A stretch of DNA of 64,000 nt from Bombardia bombarda (taxonomy: Eukaryota > Ascomycota > Sordariomycetes > Sordariales > Lasiosphaeriaceae). The stretch covers positions 186,001-250,000 of the forward strand of contig JAULSR010000011.1 in the NCBI GenBank assembly GCA_030512295.1, written 5' to 3'. How positions within the stretch are numbered: position 1 is the first letter of the stretch; each line of letters begins with the position of its first letter. The notes below the pieces were generated by a model, which saw only the letters and a list, made by a program, of their open reading frames with translations, was not told the DNA's origin and searched no databases. A program made the position numbers and the translations under genes. Shown one piece after another: positions 43,033 to 54,500 of this stretch.

Positions 43033-44820
43033 ATGGGTGCAATGGGCGACAGAAACTCTCCAGGGCGTCGGACTTCTCCAGCACCATCACCTCCCTCTGC
43101 GGCACCAAAATCCCAATCCCCAGCCGCATCGCCGCCTGCGGAAGAGGCCGAGACATCCACCGCGCCAGCTGGAATCCTTCCAGCCGAATATTGGATTCAA
43201 CAGGTACGTATTCGAGGTTGACGCTAAATTGCTCGTACCGGATACTCACACCTCTTGTCGCGCTCCCTGCTTCAGGGGCTAGAAGAAAGCCATAACGACA
43301 ACGACTCGACCTTCGAAGACACCGTCAGCTCAACGGCGTCGCTGTCGGAAAGCATCCTCCAATACCGCACCCTCCATGGCAGGACCTACCACAGCGACAA
43401 GGTCACCGACAACCAATACTGGTGCGCACACCTGCCTGCTTTCTCTTGACCCACGACAAGCCGGTTACCTATTTTTGCTTACACCGGACGTGCCAAAGGA
43501 CCCCCAACGATGAGAAACAAAAAGAGTCGATGGACATTATGTGAGTTGTGCCGCACCGTGCGAATACCCACAAGCTCCATCCAACCGGCAGCCACGTCTA
43601 GATCTGCGGGAAGTGGAACAAAGCGCTAATCTCAACGGCCGTACCATGCCCTATCACGACAAAGCCATCACATGATAATGCTGGTTCTCGACGGGAGGCT
43701 TTTCCGAGCGCCGCTCAGGGACGACATCCAGAAAGTCATAGACGTCGGCACGGGGACGGGTGAGTTTTATTGCCTCCATATCAATAGTAGCCAATAGTCA
43801 CTGACAACCATTGGTGTGCGCACATCACAGGCATGTGGGCAATGTAAACAACCCCCCCCAAATCCACACAACCCAACCCTCCCAAAACCACTAACACCAT
43901 CCCCCACAACCCAGCGACTTCGCAGACCAATTCCCCACCGCCGACGTAACCGGCACCGACATCTCGCCCATCCAGCCCTCGTGGGTGCCGCCCAACCTGC
44001 GCTTCGAGATCGACGACGCCACCAAGGAATGGACCTACCCGGCCAACACGTTCGACTTCATCCACTCGCGCTACATGTTCGGGTCCATCGGCGACTGGGC
44101 CGGCTTCTACCGGGAGGCGTACCGGTGCTGCAAGCCGGGAGGGTGGGTCGAGAGCTTCGAGCCGTCGGCCGTCATGGAGTCGGACGACGGCAGCCTGTAC
44201 GAGAGGTCGCCCATGGACCAGTGGGGGAAGGTGTTTGTCGAGGCGGGCAGGAAGCTTGGCCGGCCGTTTGACGTGCCGCAGCAGGATCTGCAGAGGAAGG
44301 GGATGGAGGAGGCGGGGTTTGTGAATGTGGATATTTGGGATTTTAAGGTGGGTTTTTGTTGTGTTTTTTTTTTTTTGTTGGAGTGCGGCCCTTTTTGGTT
44401 GTCGTTGCTGTTGTTTCTGCTCTCCTTTTCCTGAGCCAAGTCCTACAGTGGTTACCCCTTTCCATGTCTTGGCACTTCCATCCTTCATTGCGTACCCCCA
44501 CCTAACCCCCTTTCCCAGCTACATCCAACTTTTGATCTGTTGCTTATGACCTTTACTGACACCACAAACCACAGTGCCCACTCTCAGGCTGGCCAAAGGA
44601 CAGGAAACTCAACGAGATCGGCATGTACAGCCAGCTGGCCATCGAGCAGGACATTGAGGGCTATGTCCTGTTCATGTGGGGCCAGGTCATGGGCTGGTCC
44701 AGCGAGCAGATTGGCGTCTACATCGCCCACTTTCGCAGGCAGCTGCGAGACTACAACGTGCATGCCTACGTCCGCATGCGCTCTGTTTTTGCGCAGAAGC
44801 CTTATACGGACGCACGATGA
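43033..44820 (+). CDS. LaeA/UMTA-like class I SAM-dependent methyltransferase, seven exons with a 13-nt microexon
   Basis: Model: join(43033..43203, 43276..43421, 43499..43540, 43665..43759, 43831..43843, 43915..44347, 44575..44820), 381 aa. A disordered Pro/Ser/Ala-rich N-terminus (1-50) precedes the conserved entry RTYHSDKVTDNQYWTPNDE. The SAM-binding motif I is VIDVGTGTGMWAIDFAD (about 144-160), the acidic end of strand 2 is VTGTDISP, and motif IV is FDFIHSRYMFGSI. A partner-type C-terminal region (CPLSGWPKDRKLNEIG) completes the fold. Homologs include LaeA, a regulator of secondary metabolism, and many cluster methyltransferases; orthology to LaeA itself is not claimed. Exon 5 has only 13 bases and lies inside motif I. 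The third intron (124 bp) contains a decoy acceptor followed by an in-frame stop. Confidence 0.88.
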
Positions 44821-45928
44821 TGAACTGGGGACACTGGGCATATCGTTTGAGGATTGTAATTCTTTCTTACCCGGCCATGGTTTGAACATGAGTTAGGGTT
44901 CCGGTTTTGAGGTGGATTACTGGCGGTGTTGCGTTGGAGCGTGGGGTCGCTTTCTCTAGGATGCCATGGTTGCTCGGGCCCAATATCTATCTAGCAAGCG
45001 TTGATTTTGGATGACGTTCGTCATGATGTTTTGGGTATTTAACATTGGTCGTTTTTCCTCCATGGTCATTTCAAAAACATTAAAAGACTGAACCTTCTCA
45101 CAGCATTCACAGCAGGCTAGTCAAACACTCTTGTCAAGGTAAAGTAGGGTACGGAGCAATAGATTTGGCAACAACCCCACGAAGTACCTTAATTGTATCC
45201 GCGCGGCAGATTTGTTATCAGACAAGTTCCCCCCCGAAATTTAAGGTGAATAAAATACGCTCCACTAACAGCGGGACGATAATGGTACTTGCGGCAGCGG
45301 ATTGTGGAAGGTGGAAGGTGCGAGCCATGTCAGAACGCTTGATAATGATCGAAAAGTCGACTCGAAGTCATGAGTAACACCGTTGTGTTGAACAGCTTCA
45401 GATCACGCTTTGCAACCATCCTATACGAATCAGCAAGACGTCAGTAATAGCATGTACACGTGCATTATAAAGTGTCTGTTTATTCAAATTTGTTGCATAT
45501 CTCGCACTCCCTAGAATGTACTGAACCGTGTGCGATATATCCAAAAAATGACGTCGTCGCTTGCTAGTGTAGAAGAAATTCCCCATGTTACCCTCAGTGG
45601 TCTTGGCGTTGACCCCTGACCCGCCCAACAACCCTGCTCCTCCACCTCCTTGGGCTCCTTTCCGAGCCCCTTAAAAGTCCAAACGACATGATGTCCCGTC
45701 AAAGATGATGAGTTGCGAACAAGTCTGTTAACCGTTTGCTGACTCTCGGGTATCTCTCTCCCTATATTGCATCCCATCACATCACATCTCCCTCTAACCA
45801 TAGTGGACATGAACTGAGTAAAGTGTCGAATGGCCATGAACGATACGTCCATTGCGGGCTGTTGCTAGTCCCCTCTCCCGCTCAACGTTGTCTGTCGTTC
45901 CCCCTCAATCATGCGTGTTCCCCTTGCG
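44821..45928. other. Intergenic region
   Basis: Convergent 3' ends of the methyltransferase and the 91-aa membrane protein. No gene is seen. Confidence 0.5.
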
Positions 45929-46204
45929 TTACTTCCGCCCGATGGTGAATAGGTAGATGAGGACGACGGGCCAAAGAGTCGAGACCAGGAAGGCGGCTAA
46001 TACTGAGAACAAGTTGACGCCGCGTTCGCCATTCGGCCCGGACCAGCGCTGGATCAGATGCACGGCGCAGACGATGCTGGCCAGGCCGTAGATGGAGCAG
46101 ATCCAGATGACGCCGAGGATCGTGTCGGCGGTGGCGTCGGTGGGCGAGAGTATGGCCTTGGAGGTGTCGGCGAAGGGCTCGGAGAGTGACAGGTTCTGAC
46201 CCAT
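45929..46204 (-). CDS. Small two-helix membrane protein (91 aa)
   Basis: Intronless, starting MGQNLSLSEPF. Two hydrophobic helices (about 28-48, TILGVIWICSIYGLASIVCAVHL; and 64-87, NLFSVLAAFLVSTLWPVVLIYLF) are joined by a short polar loop with SGPNGERG, ending in a basic tail GRK. The GQ after Met could allow myristoylation, but no consensus is claimed. Composition and a clean ATG support a gene. No family recognised. Confidence 0.55.
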   Translation of the reverse strand: MGQNLSLSEPFADTSKAILSPTDATADTILGVIWICSIYGLASIVCAVHLIQRWSGPNGERGVNLFSVLAAFLVSTLWPVVLIYLFTIGRK

Positions 46205-48245
46205 GTTTGCTGCTCTTAAAAGTGATGGATTGACGTCGGGTCTGTAGTAGTGATAATGACTGGAAGCCGGGTCTGGCTTGCTTGGCTTGGCTTCAAGTGT
46301 GTGGCGATGTGCAGAAATTCGATCAGCGACAGCGAGACGGATAGATCGGCGGGGATGCTGCTGCAGCTGACGACGACAACGATGGCGACGACGGGAATAA
46401 TGCGGACAATGAGCAACGAAAGTACGACCAGCGAACAGGAACGGTAGTATTGCCCAGCAATGAATCGAAGAACACAACACCCAATAAGAAAAAAAAGTGA
46501 TCACCCGGTCGGAAATACAAAAAAGAATGAAGGCGGGACAAGAAGAGCAAGAACAGAAAAGAAGAAAAAAAGCGGCCCCCGTTCAGCTCTTGAGAGATGG
46601 CAATGTCATTACCATTTTCGCCTTGGGTGCCATTTGAGGTGGGCAGGCGGCACTGAATTGGGAATTGGAGTCCCACATAAAACAAAATACTAATGATTTG
46701 AGGCCTTCATGTCCCTGGGGACGGATCACGGATGCTTCAGACCTGAGGGAACCCCCTTTCCCACAGCTGCGACGATCATACACGCCAGCGGGGTCCGTGA
46801 TTGGCTCCCCACACAAAGCTTGTCGCAGACGGTGCAGCGAAGACCCCCGACTTGAGACGCCTGTTGATTTGAACAGGGCGCGCCCCTAGCCGCCCAGCCC
46901 ACAGGGGGATTTTTGGGGATTTTCGGTGGGCGGGTTGGATAGATTGGCGCTAGCGGTGGATTTGGGGTCGCCCGCCGCCTATGTAACGAATCCACGATGA
47001 GTAGCAGGCAGGAAGCGAGGTGGTGTGCTTTGAAGTATGGATTTACCGACAAGATGGCACATTCCTCGCAAATCTTGTTGGTTATGCTTAAGTTAAAGTG
47101 TCGCTTTGGGACTTTTGGGAAAATGTCAAATGGGGGGCGCGTGTTTGGCAGACACACAAGCCCGCCAAGGATTTGTTTCAGGAACCGACTGACGTCAGGC
47201 GAGCATGGTCTTCACCCGAAAGGCCTGTAGAAGGTATCTTGGCAAGATGCTTCGTTAGTGGGGTGATAGCTTTACCGCACATGTGCTAACACCTAGTTCT
47301 GCTTGATACCTCTTCGCTCCGTTAGCGCATACACGTGGTACGATGATTTGATTTCCCGTGGCTGCCAAAACCACTTCATATCTGTATGCTGACAGTTCTG
47401 TGACTGGGCTCCAAAACCAGCCTTCAATCTGCGCCACCGGGTCGAGTCCAAGGTGGCCTCGGTGAGTCGGCCGCCATTCAACCGCGCGCAAAACTCGAGG
47501 ACGCGATTCGCACGGAGCTCGAATTAGAGATATTATCGGACGTTAAAAATAATGGCTTTGGTTGTCCCTCAAAGTCAATTGGTTAATATTTTGCCGTCGA
47601 TGCACCACATCTTTCGATAAACAGTTGCATGGGCCGGAGTTTTACCAAAGTCGAGGTTCATCATACAGTCAAAACCTTTTCCCCAGGCTTCATTACCACT
47701 ACCTAATTCCAAACGACTGTCGCCATCATCTTATTTCAAGTACGAGTATGGCAGTCAAGATGTCTGATAGATTGCTAAACTTCACTTACGCTATTTGTTG
47801 CCCCCGCTATATCACCCAGGGTATCGTGTAACCCCAATGACAGGAAGCATGTAAAATGCGGCTATATTGCTCCGTTTATCACTTGGTTAGCGAACTACCC
47901 TCCGAGATCGCTTCTTACCATCCAAGGTTTTCACTGAGCAACATATTATCTTGACTCTAGGCAAGTCAGGTTAGAGCTTGGCCATGCAACATTATCGACA
48001 TAAAGTAAGTTTGCTGTTGCAGGCGGAATTCTCATGTGATCTTAATCAGAGCTTCAAGATCCGTCCTATGATTGAACAGCTTGTCGTCGATAGGCTTCAC
48101 GTCACAGATAAACTACTTACCTTTGATACATAAGTAAGTTTGTAACTGCGAAATCTTTCCGTTCTTTGTACACATGATAGATTGTAACAATAATATTATA
48201 CGTATTATCGTCTCTTATTCACGTCAACCTCCATTATCGGCTAAA
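46205..48245. other. Intergenic region
   Basis: Two kilobases with no supported gene; short open frames on both strands lack recognisable content. Confidence 0.45.
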
Positions 48246-48572
48246 ATGGCTACTAACAGACTACCCAGCACGCTTGATAATACCACTCTCCATGGCATCA
48301 AGGATCTCGACGGGGTCTCGGTAGACGACCTCGAAGAGTATCTTGAGATGCCCGACACGCAATTCTATCGTGTCACATCAAAGCCTTTGATTCTCCGTCT
48401 TGCAATTCCAGGCGATGCATCAAGCGCCGTAAGGTACCTCCAAGACCTGGGGAATCTACAACTTCCTGACCTGGTCTCTCCAGTCATATCATGGGGCACC
48501 ACACGAACCGCAAAAGGAGTCGAGGAAGTGGAGGGGGTGATGGCAAAAGGGGACAAAAAAGGGCTCGACTGA
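48246..48572 (+). CDS. Small hypothetical protein (108 aa)
   Basis: Intronless frame MATNRLPSTLDNTTLHGIKD... with balanced composition, an acidic helix-like segment (VSVDDLEEYLEM) and a basic C-terminus (MAKGDKKGLD). No domain, signal peptide or membrane segment. It is kept because base composition and codon use look coding; it could be the remains of a longer gene. Confidence 0.35.
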   Translation: MATNRLPSTLDNTTLHGIKDLDGVSVDDLEEYLEMPDTQFYRVTSKPLILRLAIPGDASSAVRYLQDLGNLQLPDLVSPVISWGTTRTAKGVEEVEGVMAKGDKKGLD

Positions 48573-48820
48573 GGAAGGTGAAGGCTCGGATATCTGGTGC
48601 TTTCTCTCGTTCAGGAGCTAGTTGCGTTGGGGATTAGTAGGGCTTACCAAGGGTTCGTCCTTGTCTATACATTCCATTGAAAGACGCGTGCAATGAAAGT
48701 TTAGCAGGTTCCTCCTAAATTTAATTCCCGCCCCTATAAACTCCACCATGTAAGTAAAGAGATCATACCATCCCAAACGCCTCGTTACATGTCGTGATAA
48801 TCCAAAGTCCAAATCCCCAA

Positions 48821-48850
48821 TCCAGTCCAGTCCAGTCCAGTCCAGTCCAG
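48821..48850. repeat. TCCAG pentanucleotide repeat (6 units)
   Basis: Six perfect TCCAG units in the intergenic region downstream of the 48930-49951 gene. Confidence 0.95.
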
Positions 48851-48929
48851 ACAAACGCCCCTTAATATCAATGAAATAACAAGATCAAACACCATTTTAT
48901 CTCTCACCTCTACCGACCCTCTTCCGCCA

Positions 48930-49951
48930 TCACCCCCCAACAGCCTTCAAAAACACCTCCATAACCCTCCCCACACTCCCCCTCTCCAACACGTACATCT
49001 CCCCTCCAGCCCCTCCTGGCTGGTACTCAACCCCCGCCACCCTAGCCTGCAAACACAGCCAGCTCGCCAGCAACAGGCCCTCCACCATCCACAGCGTCCT
49101 CTCCCCCTCGTCCACGAACGGACTACTACCCCCTCCACCAACACCGCCACCCCCAACAACCCCATCCTTACCACCACCACCACCACCACTCATCATCATC
49201 AAATGCACCATCGCCCCCTTCCCCCTCCGCCGCCTCATCTCCATCAGCGCCCGATCCGACCGCTCCGTCCACTCCAGATACGCATCGAACCACTCGCACG
49301 AGTAGCGCGTCTCGAGATCCTCCTCCCGAACGCGTGTCGTGCTGCCAGCTTGGGTATCTAGATTACCACCACCACCACCACCACCCCCGCCCCCGGGGCA
49401 TAGCACATGTACGACGCGGCCCGCCAGTCGGGCACAATACGGTAGCGGTATTTACGCGACACTGGCGGCGTCTCCCACATCTTTTTCCGCGCTGCTGCCG
49501 CTTTCGCTGCGGCGAGGGCATGTACTAGTGGTAGTGGTGATGGTTGTGCTGCTTGCTGCCGGCCAGAGCCCGGCATGTGGTGGCTGTACGAGATGAACGT
49601 AGCCGATGCGGGCGAGAGCGGGCTGAAGAGGATGGCGTCGATGCTGCTGCTGCTGCTGCTGCCACCGCTGACATCATACTGCTGCTGCTGCTGCTCTGCC
49701 GGGAAGAAGGGGCGTGATCGCTGACTACTCCATGCATTGCCGCTGATGGAGGGACTGACGGGGGTGACTATGTCCAAGTCGTCTCCTTCTTTTTGATTGT
49801 GGTCATCGTCTTCCCTTAGGCTGGCGGTGATGGAGCCGTTGGCGCCGAGGTCGAGGACGAGGCCAAAGTTGGTGGCGAGGGAGAGGCGCAAGGCGCCGCG
49901 CTGGGCGGTGCAGAGGAGGAATGCGATGTCGGCTGTTGTTAGGTTGCGCAT
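48930..49951 (-). CDS. Hypothetical protein with Gly/Gln/Ser repeats and a probable frame break
   Basis: The N-terminal part (MRNLTTADIAFLLCTAQRGALRLSL..., from 49951) is protein-like through SRKYRYRIVPDWRAASYMCYAPG. It then turns into a Val run and stops at a GGT repeat. The C-terminal part (NLDTQAGSTTRVREEDLETRYSCEWFDAYLEWTER... to 48930) continues in another frame, starting right in the same repeat (49363-49402). The natural joined reading is a Gly run. A one-base indel in the GGGGGCGGGGGTGGT stretch would explain it; no intron of usable size fits. The body also has poly-Gln, poly-Ser and poly-Gly tracts. An N-terminal DIAFLLCTAQRGALRLSL segment may be a small folded domain. Family not recognised. 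Confidence 0.5.
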
Positions 49952-51565
49952 TGTGTGTGTTTTGTGTGCTTGTATGTTATGTTGGAGGGACAGAAGGAGT
50001 CTGGCACAGTGCTGAGTGCACTATCGAGGTCGTTTCTACGACTGGAAGAGGAATAAAAGAAAGAAACAGAGATTTTTGGGGTGGCTTACCATATCTAGGC
50101 CATATAGGTAGCAGATCATGGCTGGTAGTGTAGGTTGTATTGTCAGCATCAAGTTGGACCTTCTCATGGGGTGGGGAAATGGAGGGGCAGGAAAAGCTGA
50201 TGGAGGCGATATGTAGGTACCTACTGACTGCTGCTCCTCATGTGCGACATGTATGTATGTCGAAAATAGGACGCTTTCTCCCCGTCGGAGAATTTCCGGC
50301 GAATGGAGAAGCTGGGGAAGGTATCGGCAGGGACAGAGCCGACATAGCGGGGAGGCAGTGTGCGTCACTGTAACCACTGCCGTGCAGACAGCAGAGCCCT
50401 ACCATGATCTGTTGTTTGGGGCCAAAAACTGACATTAATTTAGTAGCCCAATCACAACAGAGAAAATGCCGCTCCAGACTACCCTGTCAATTGCTGACTT
50501 TCACCGTTTGTCTCGCAAACTTGGAAGTGAGCAGCAAACACCAGACATCTGCACCAGACATCTGCTAAGGGAGTCTCGATGTGAAACTGCTATCCGTGAT
50601 CCGTCAGGGTAGCGTACCATACAAACTCCCATTATACCTCATGCATTCTTAGCTGAAGGCAGATGGACCAATCGTGTTGTTTTCGACATCGTGGGGATCT
50701 CAGATGGCCGGCTGCAAGTTCTCATCAATCTGCACCGCGATGGAGAAGGTTGGGGGAGTGCCAATCGTGGCGCGGTTTCGGTTATTTGTGGACATGTCTG
50801 AGCCGCAACACGCGATTGGCTGCCATGGAGACCTGAACGGCCGCCCCTTTCCTCACTTAGCGCCCGAGGTAACCCAGTGAGTGTGAAATAGACAAGGTGC
50901 ATCTCAGTTCAGGATGGAATCATCTGTTTTTAGTTTCAGGAAAAGATACATGACTTACATAGGTAGCTCTCTTACATAAAAAACAAGGTCCGTAGTCGAA
51001 ATAATATCAGATAAAGATCGTTTTTCGAATATAAGTGCAGCCTTTTACACAAACGTACAGTAAAAAAATGCTTCAGACCTCAACATTAAAAGCACCAAAC
51101 GTACCAATTCTTTAGATGGCGGATGGATTATCTGATTGGGGCCGCAAATTTAAGGGTGCCTCCTTTTTTGTTCCCAACATGGGTTTGATAAGTGAGCGAA
51201 TTGTCAGCAGAGTGCTAATTTCCATAGGACGCGGTGATCCATATTCAAAAGAAAGTAATGAATTGAAATCATCATTGTCATCAATAGAAGAAATAATAAT
51301 ATAGGCTGCAGTACTTGAATTTCGTTACTCCTCATACCGCCAACCCAAACACCAACACCCAAAGGAAGCACACACACTACAAATAAACATCGACCCCATT
51401 TCTGTACTGGCATCCCAAGAAAGCCAGCCTGTTCACAACCCGCAACAGCATCCATCCAACGTATAATACCTCCTCTTTTCCCCCTCTTCTCTCTCATACA
51501 TCCACCCTCCACCTCCCTCCAGCCTCCCACCTCACCTCCCCTCACCCACCCCACCCATCACCCAC
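49952..51565. other. Intergenic region
   Basis: Promoter of the preceding minus-strand gene and downstream region of VPS13. No gene is seen; A/T-rich in 50930-51300 and pyrimidine-rich near 51470-51560. Confidence 0.5.
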
Positions 51566-54500
51566 TCACTCCAACCCCCTGAACCTCCTATTAAACTCCT
51601 CCACCGCCACCGCCACCATCCTGTATATAAACGTCCGTCCACTCTCCTGCCCAATCGGGATAAACGGCCCATTCGTGCCCCCCCTCAGCGTCAAACTCAA
51701 CCCCGTCCTCTCCTTCGCAATCGTCTGCACATCTTTCAACGGCACGTCCCACTCCGTCTGCAGCTTCCGGCTGCGAATCAGCAAGATCCGCGAATACGTC
51801 ACCATGACCACCATGTCCTCCGTCGGCAGCTCCAGATGCGCAATGTACTGATCATCAAAGTACTTGCCATTGTCAATCTGCTTCAGCCACGACTGGCCGA
51901 GCGCCTCGCGCTGGTTGTACGGCCGCACGATGCCGTCGGCAGGAATATAGCGTGGCAGCCGGACGCGGTCGAGCTCGGACCCGTCAAAGACGGTGGTGGT
52001 GTTGCGCACGCCCTCGCTGACGTTGGACGCAAAGTCGAGCACGCCGATGGCCGGCTTGGTCGCGAGCCCGACGACGCCCTTGCCGATGCCCTTGAAGAAG
52101 CCCAGCGCGCCTTCCTGCTCGGCGCCCTCGAGCGGCTTGCGGGCCAGGCCGCCGACGCCCGACGCGACTGAGGTGAAGAGGCTGTTAGCGCCTGCCGTGA
52201 CTCCGTAGATGGCGTGCTTTGGCCGGTTGCGGGCGCGCGTGATGCGCCGACGGTCCTGGAATTGCTTGTCCATGGTGGCTGCTGCCAGACCCTTGGCGAA
52301 GCTGCCCGTGAACTTGGAGAAGGAGTCGGTGAAGCCAAAGACGGACTTCTTGAAGAAGGAGCCAGCTCCGCGGGCGAGACCGATGCCAAAGTCCTCGGGC
52401 CTGTCGGACATGATGAGGCCCTGGTATGGTTCGTAAAAGATGTCGGCAAAGCCAGAGCTGATGTTGTTGAACAGGCCGACGGGGTTGCCTAGGAAATCGG
52501 CGCTTCCCAGGATCTTGTGGATCTGGTACAATGCTTCCTGGCTGTAGTGGTTCGAGACGTTCTGTATGAGAACCGGGATTGAAACGCGTACGTTCTCGAG
52601 CATCAGAGCGTTGAATCTCACAGGCGCGTCGTTGACATTGCCGATGGCCATGGTCATGACGTTGAAGAAGAACATGATGGGATTCTTGGAGGATGTCTTG
52701 TCTTCGACATTGACACGCTCTGTGCGCACAAAGGACAAGTCAAGCTGCATGGGCTGGATGTTCAGCACCTCAAAGTAGATGTCTCTGCCAGCTTGTTGTT
52801 GCTTGGGCTCCGGAATGTCGATGTTGTCATCGCAGAGTTTATCCTCCTCGTCAGACGACGACCAAGACGCACCGGGGACTTTCGAGAACTCCAAAACGGC
52901 GTAGATAAAATCCTCATCCAACTCCACAGTCATCTCTTGAAGAAGGACGGTAGCATACTTGATATACTCAACTCCATAAGAATCGTCCTTGACTCGAGTG
53001 ACCATGGCGTGTAGTGAAGGGTGCGCGTCGATCTCCTGCGCTCGCTTCGGTACCACACTAGGGTAGAGGACCATGGGGAATATCCCTCCATACAGCTGAT
53101 TGTCGATCTGGATCCACTTCACCGCAAGACTGATAGTCTGATACAGGGGCGAGTCGCTATACCGGAGCTGAACATCTTTGAACGTGAGGTAGGCTAGTTC
53201 CTTTAGTTGTGAGTTGATGAGCGAGACACCAATGCCCGACAACCTCAACTGCGCCCGGAAAGTGACGTTGACATCAAGCTCCTTTGCCTCAAATCCTTGG
53301 CTGGAAGTTGACCCAGTGGCATTTGATCGCTGACGATACAGACTCTTCGATTGCTTGAAGTTAGACAAGATCAAAGTCTGAGTCGGTCCGTCAGCAGTGA
53401 CGTTGATGTCGATAATCTTGGCCTGCCCATTTGTGCCAACAAACTTCATTGGCATCAGATTACCAATCTCCGCCAACTTGACATGTCGCTCTTTGTTGTA
53501 CGCATTGATACATATCTCCTTGTGCTTGGCAGCAGGGAAATCCCAGGCATAAGGCATGATGCTCCGTGGCGGTAACCGGTACCGAACGGGTCTCCAACCG
53601 GATCGGTCTTCGGTGCCATCCTCATCGATGTTAGGATTGACCTGATAGAAAGTGAACTCGGTGTCGCTTTCATTGCGCATGGAGAAGGGCCAGTTCTTGC
53701 TTTCCATGCTCAGATTGAGGAAAATGGTGGACTCTTCCATCAGGATCTCGACCCGAATGAGCCTCTGGCGTTGACCAGCCTTGGAGATCTTGATGTGGGT
53801 GATGCCCAAGTCCGAAATATTGAATGGCGCCGTCCATTGGTTGTCAACGCCGGGGTAGCAGAGGCAAAGCTGCTTGATGGCACCCCTCTGAAGGAAGTGC
53901 AGTGGCTGGAGTGCATCGGTCTTCAACGCCAACAACTTGGAAGAACTGGGTTCGCGAATGTTGATATCCTCGTCCAGTTTGTTCTTGATGACGTATCTGG
54001 GGGCGAGCGTCACTGTTTTGACCATCTTGTACTTGCCACTGCCCGAGTCGACAGTGATGCCAAGATGTATCTCCGCGTTGCGGCTGGGAGACTGAAGCAC
54101 AACCTCCGCTGTGCTTCCAATCGCATCGAAACTCTGCGGTTTGCTCCATTCCGAATCCCCAACCTTTAGTAGTGCGCGGTTCTTTTGGTCATTGTTGTTG
54201 AAGGAGAACATCAATGGCTGAGCCTTGCGCTCGTTCCCGGTGTCCACAAGTAACTGGCCTGCGGCAGCCTTGGCTTGTTGCATAAAGCCCTTGGAGCGGA
54301 TGTTCACGTCCAATCCCGTCTTGTTCAGAATCACGTACGGGCTGTAGACAGTCACCTTGAACGCACCGCCACTGTTAGGAATGCGGAAATAGTGCAACCT
54401 AAGATCCAGCGGCAAGCCCGCCTCATCTTTACAGACCAGGTGCGTCTCCTTTTTGAAGTCATCTGCGGATCCAGAATTGATGATGGCGAACTCGCTAGGT

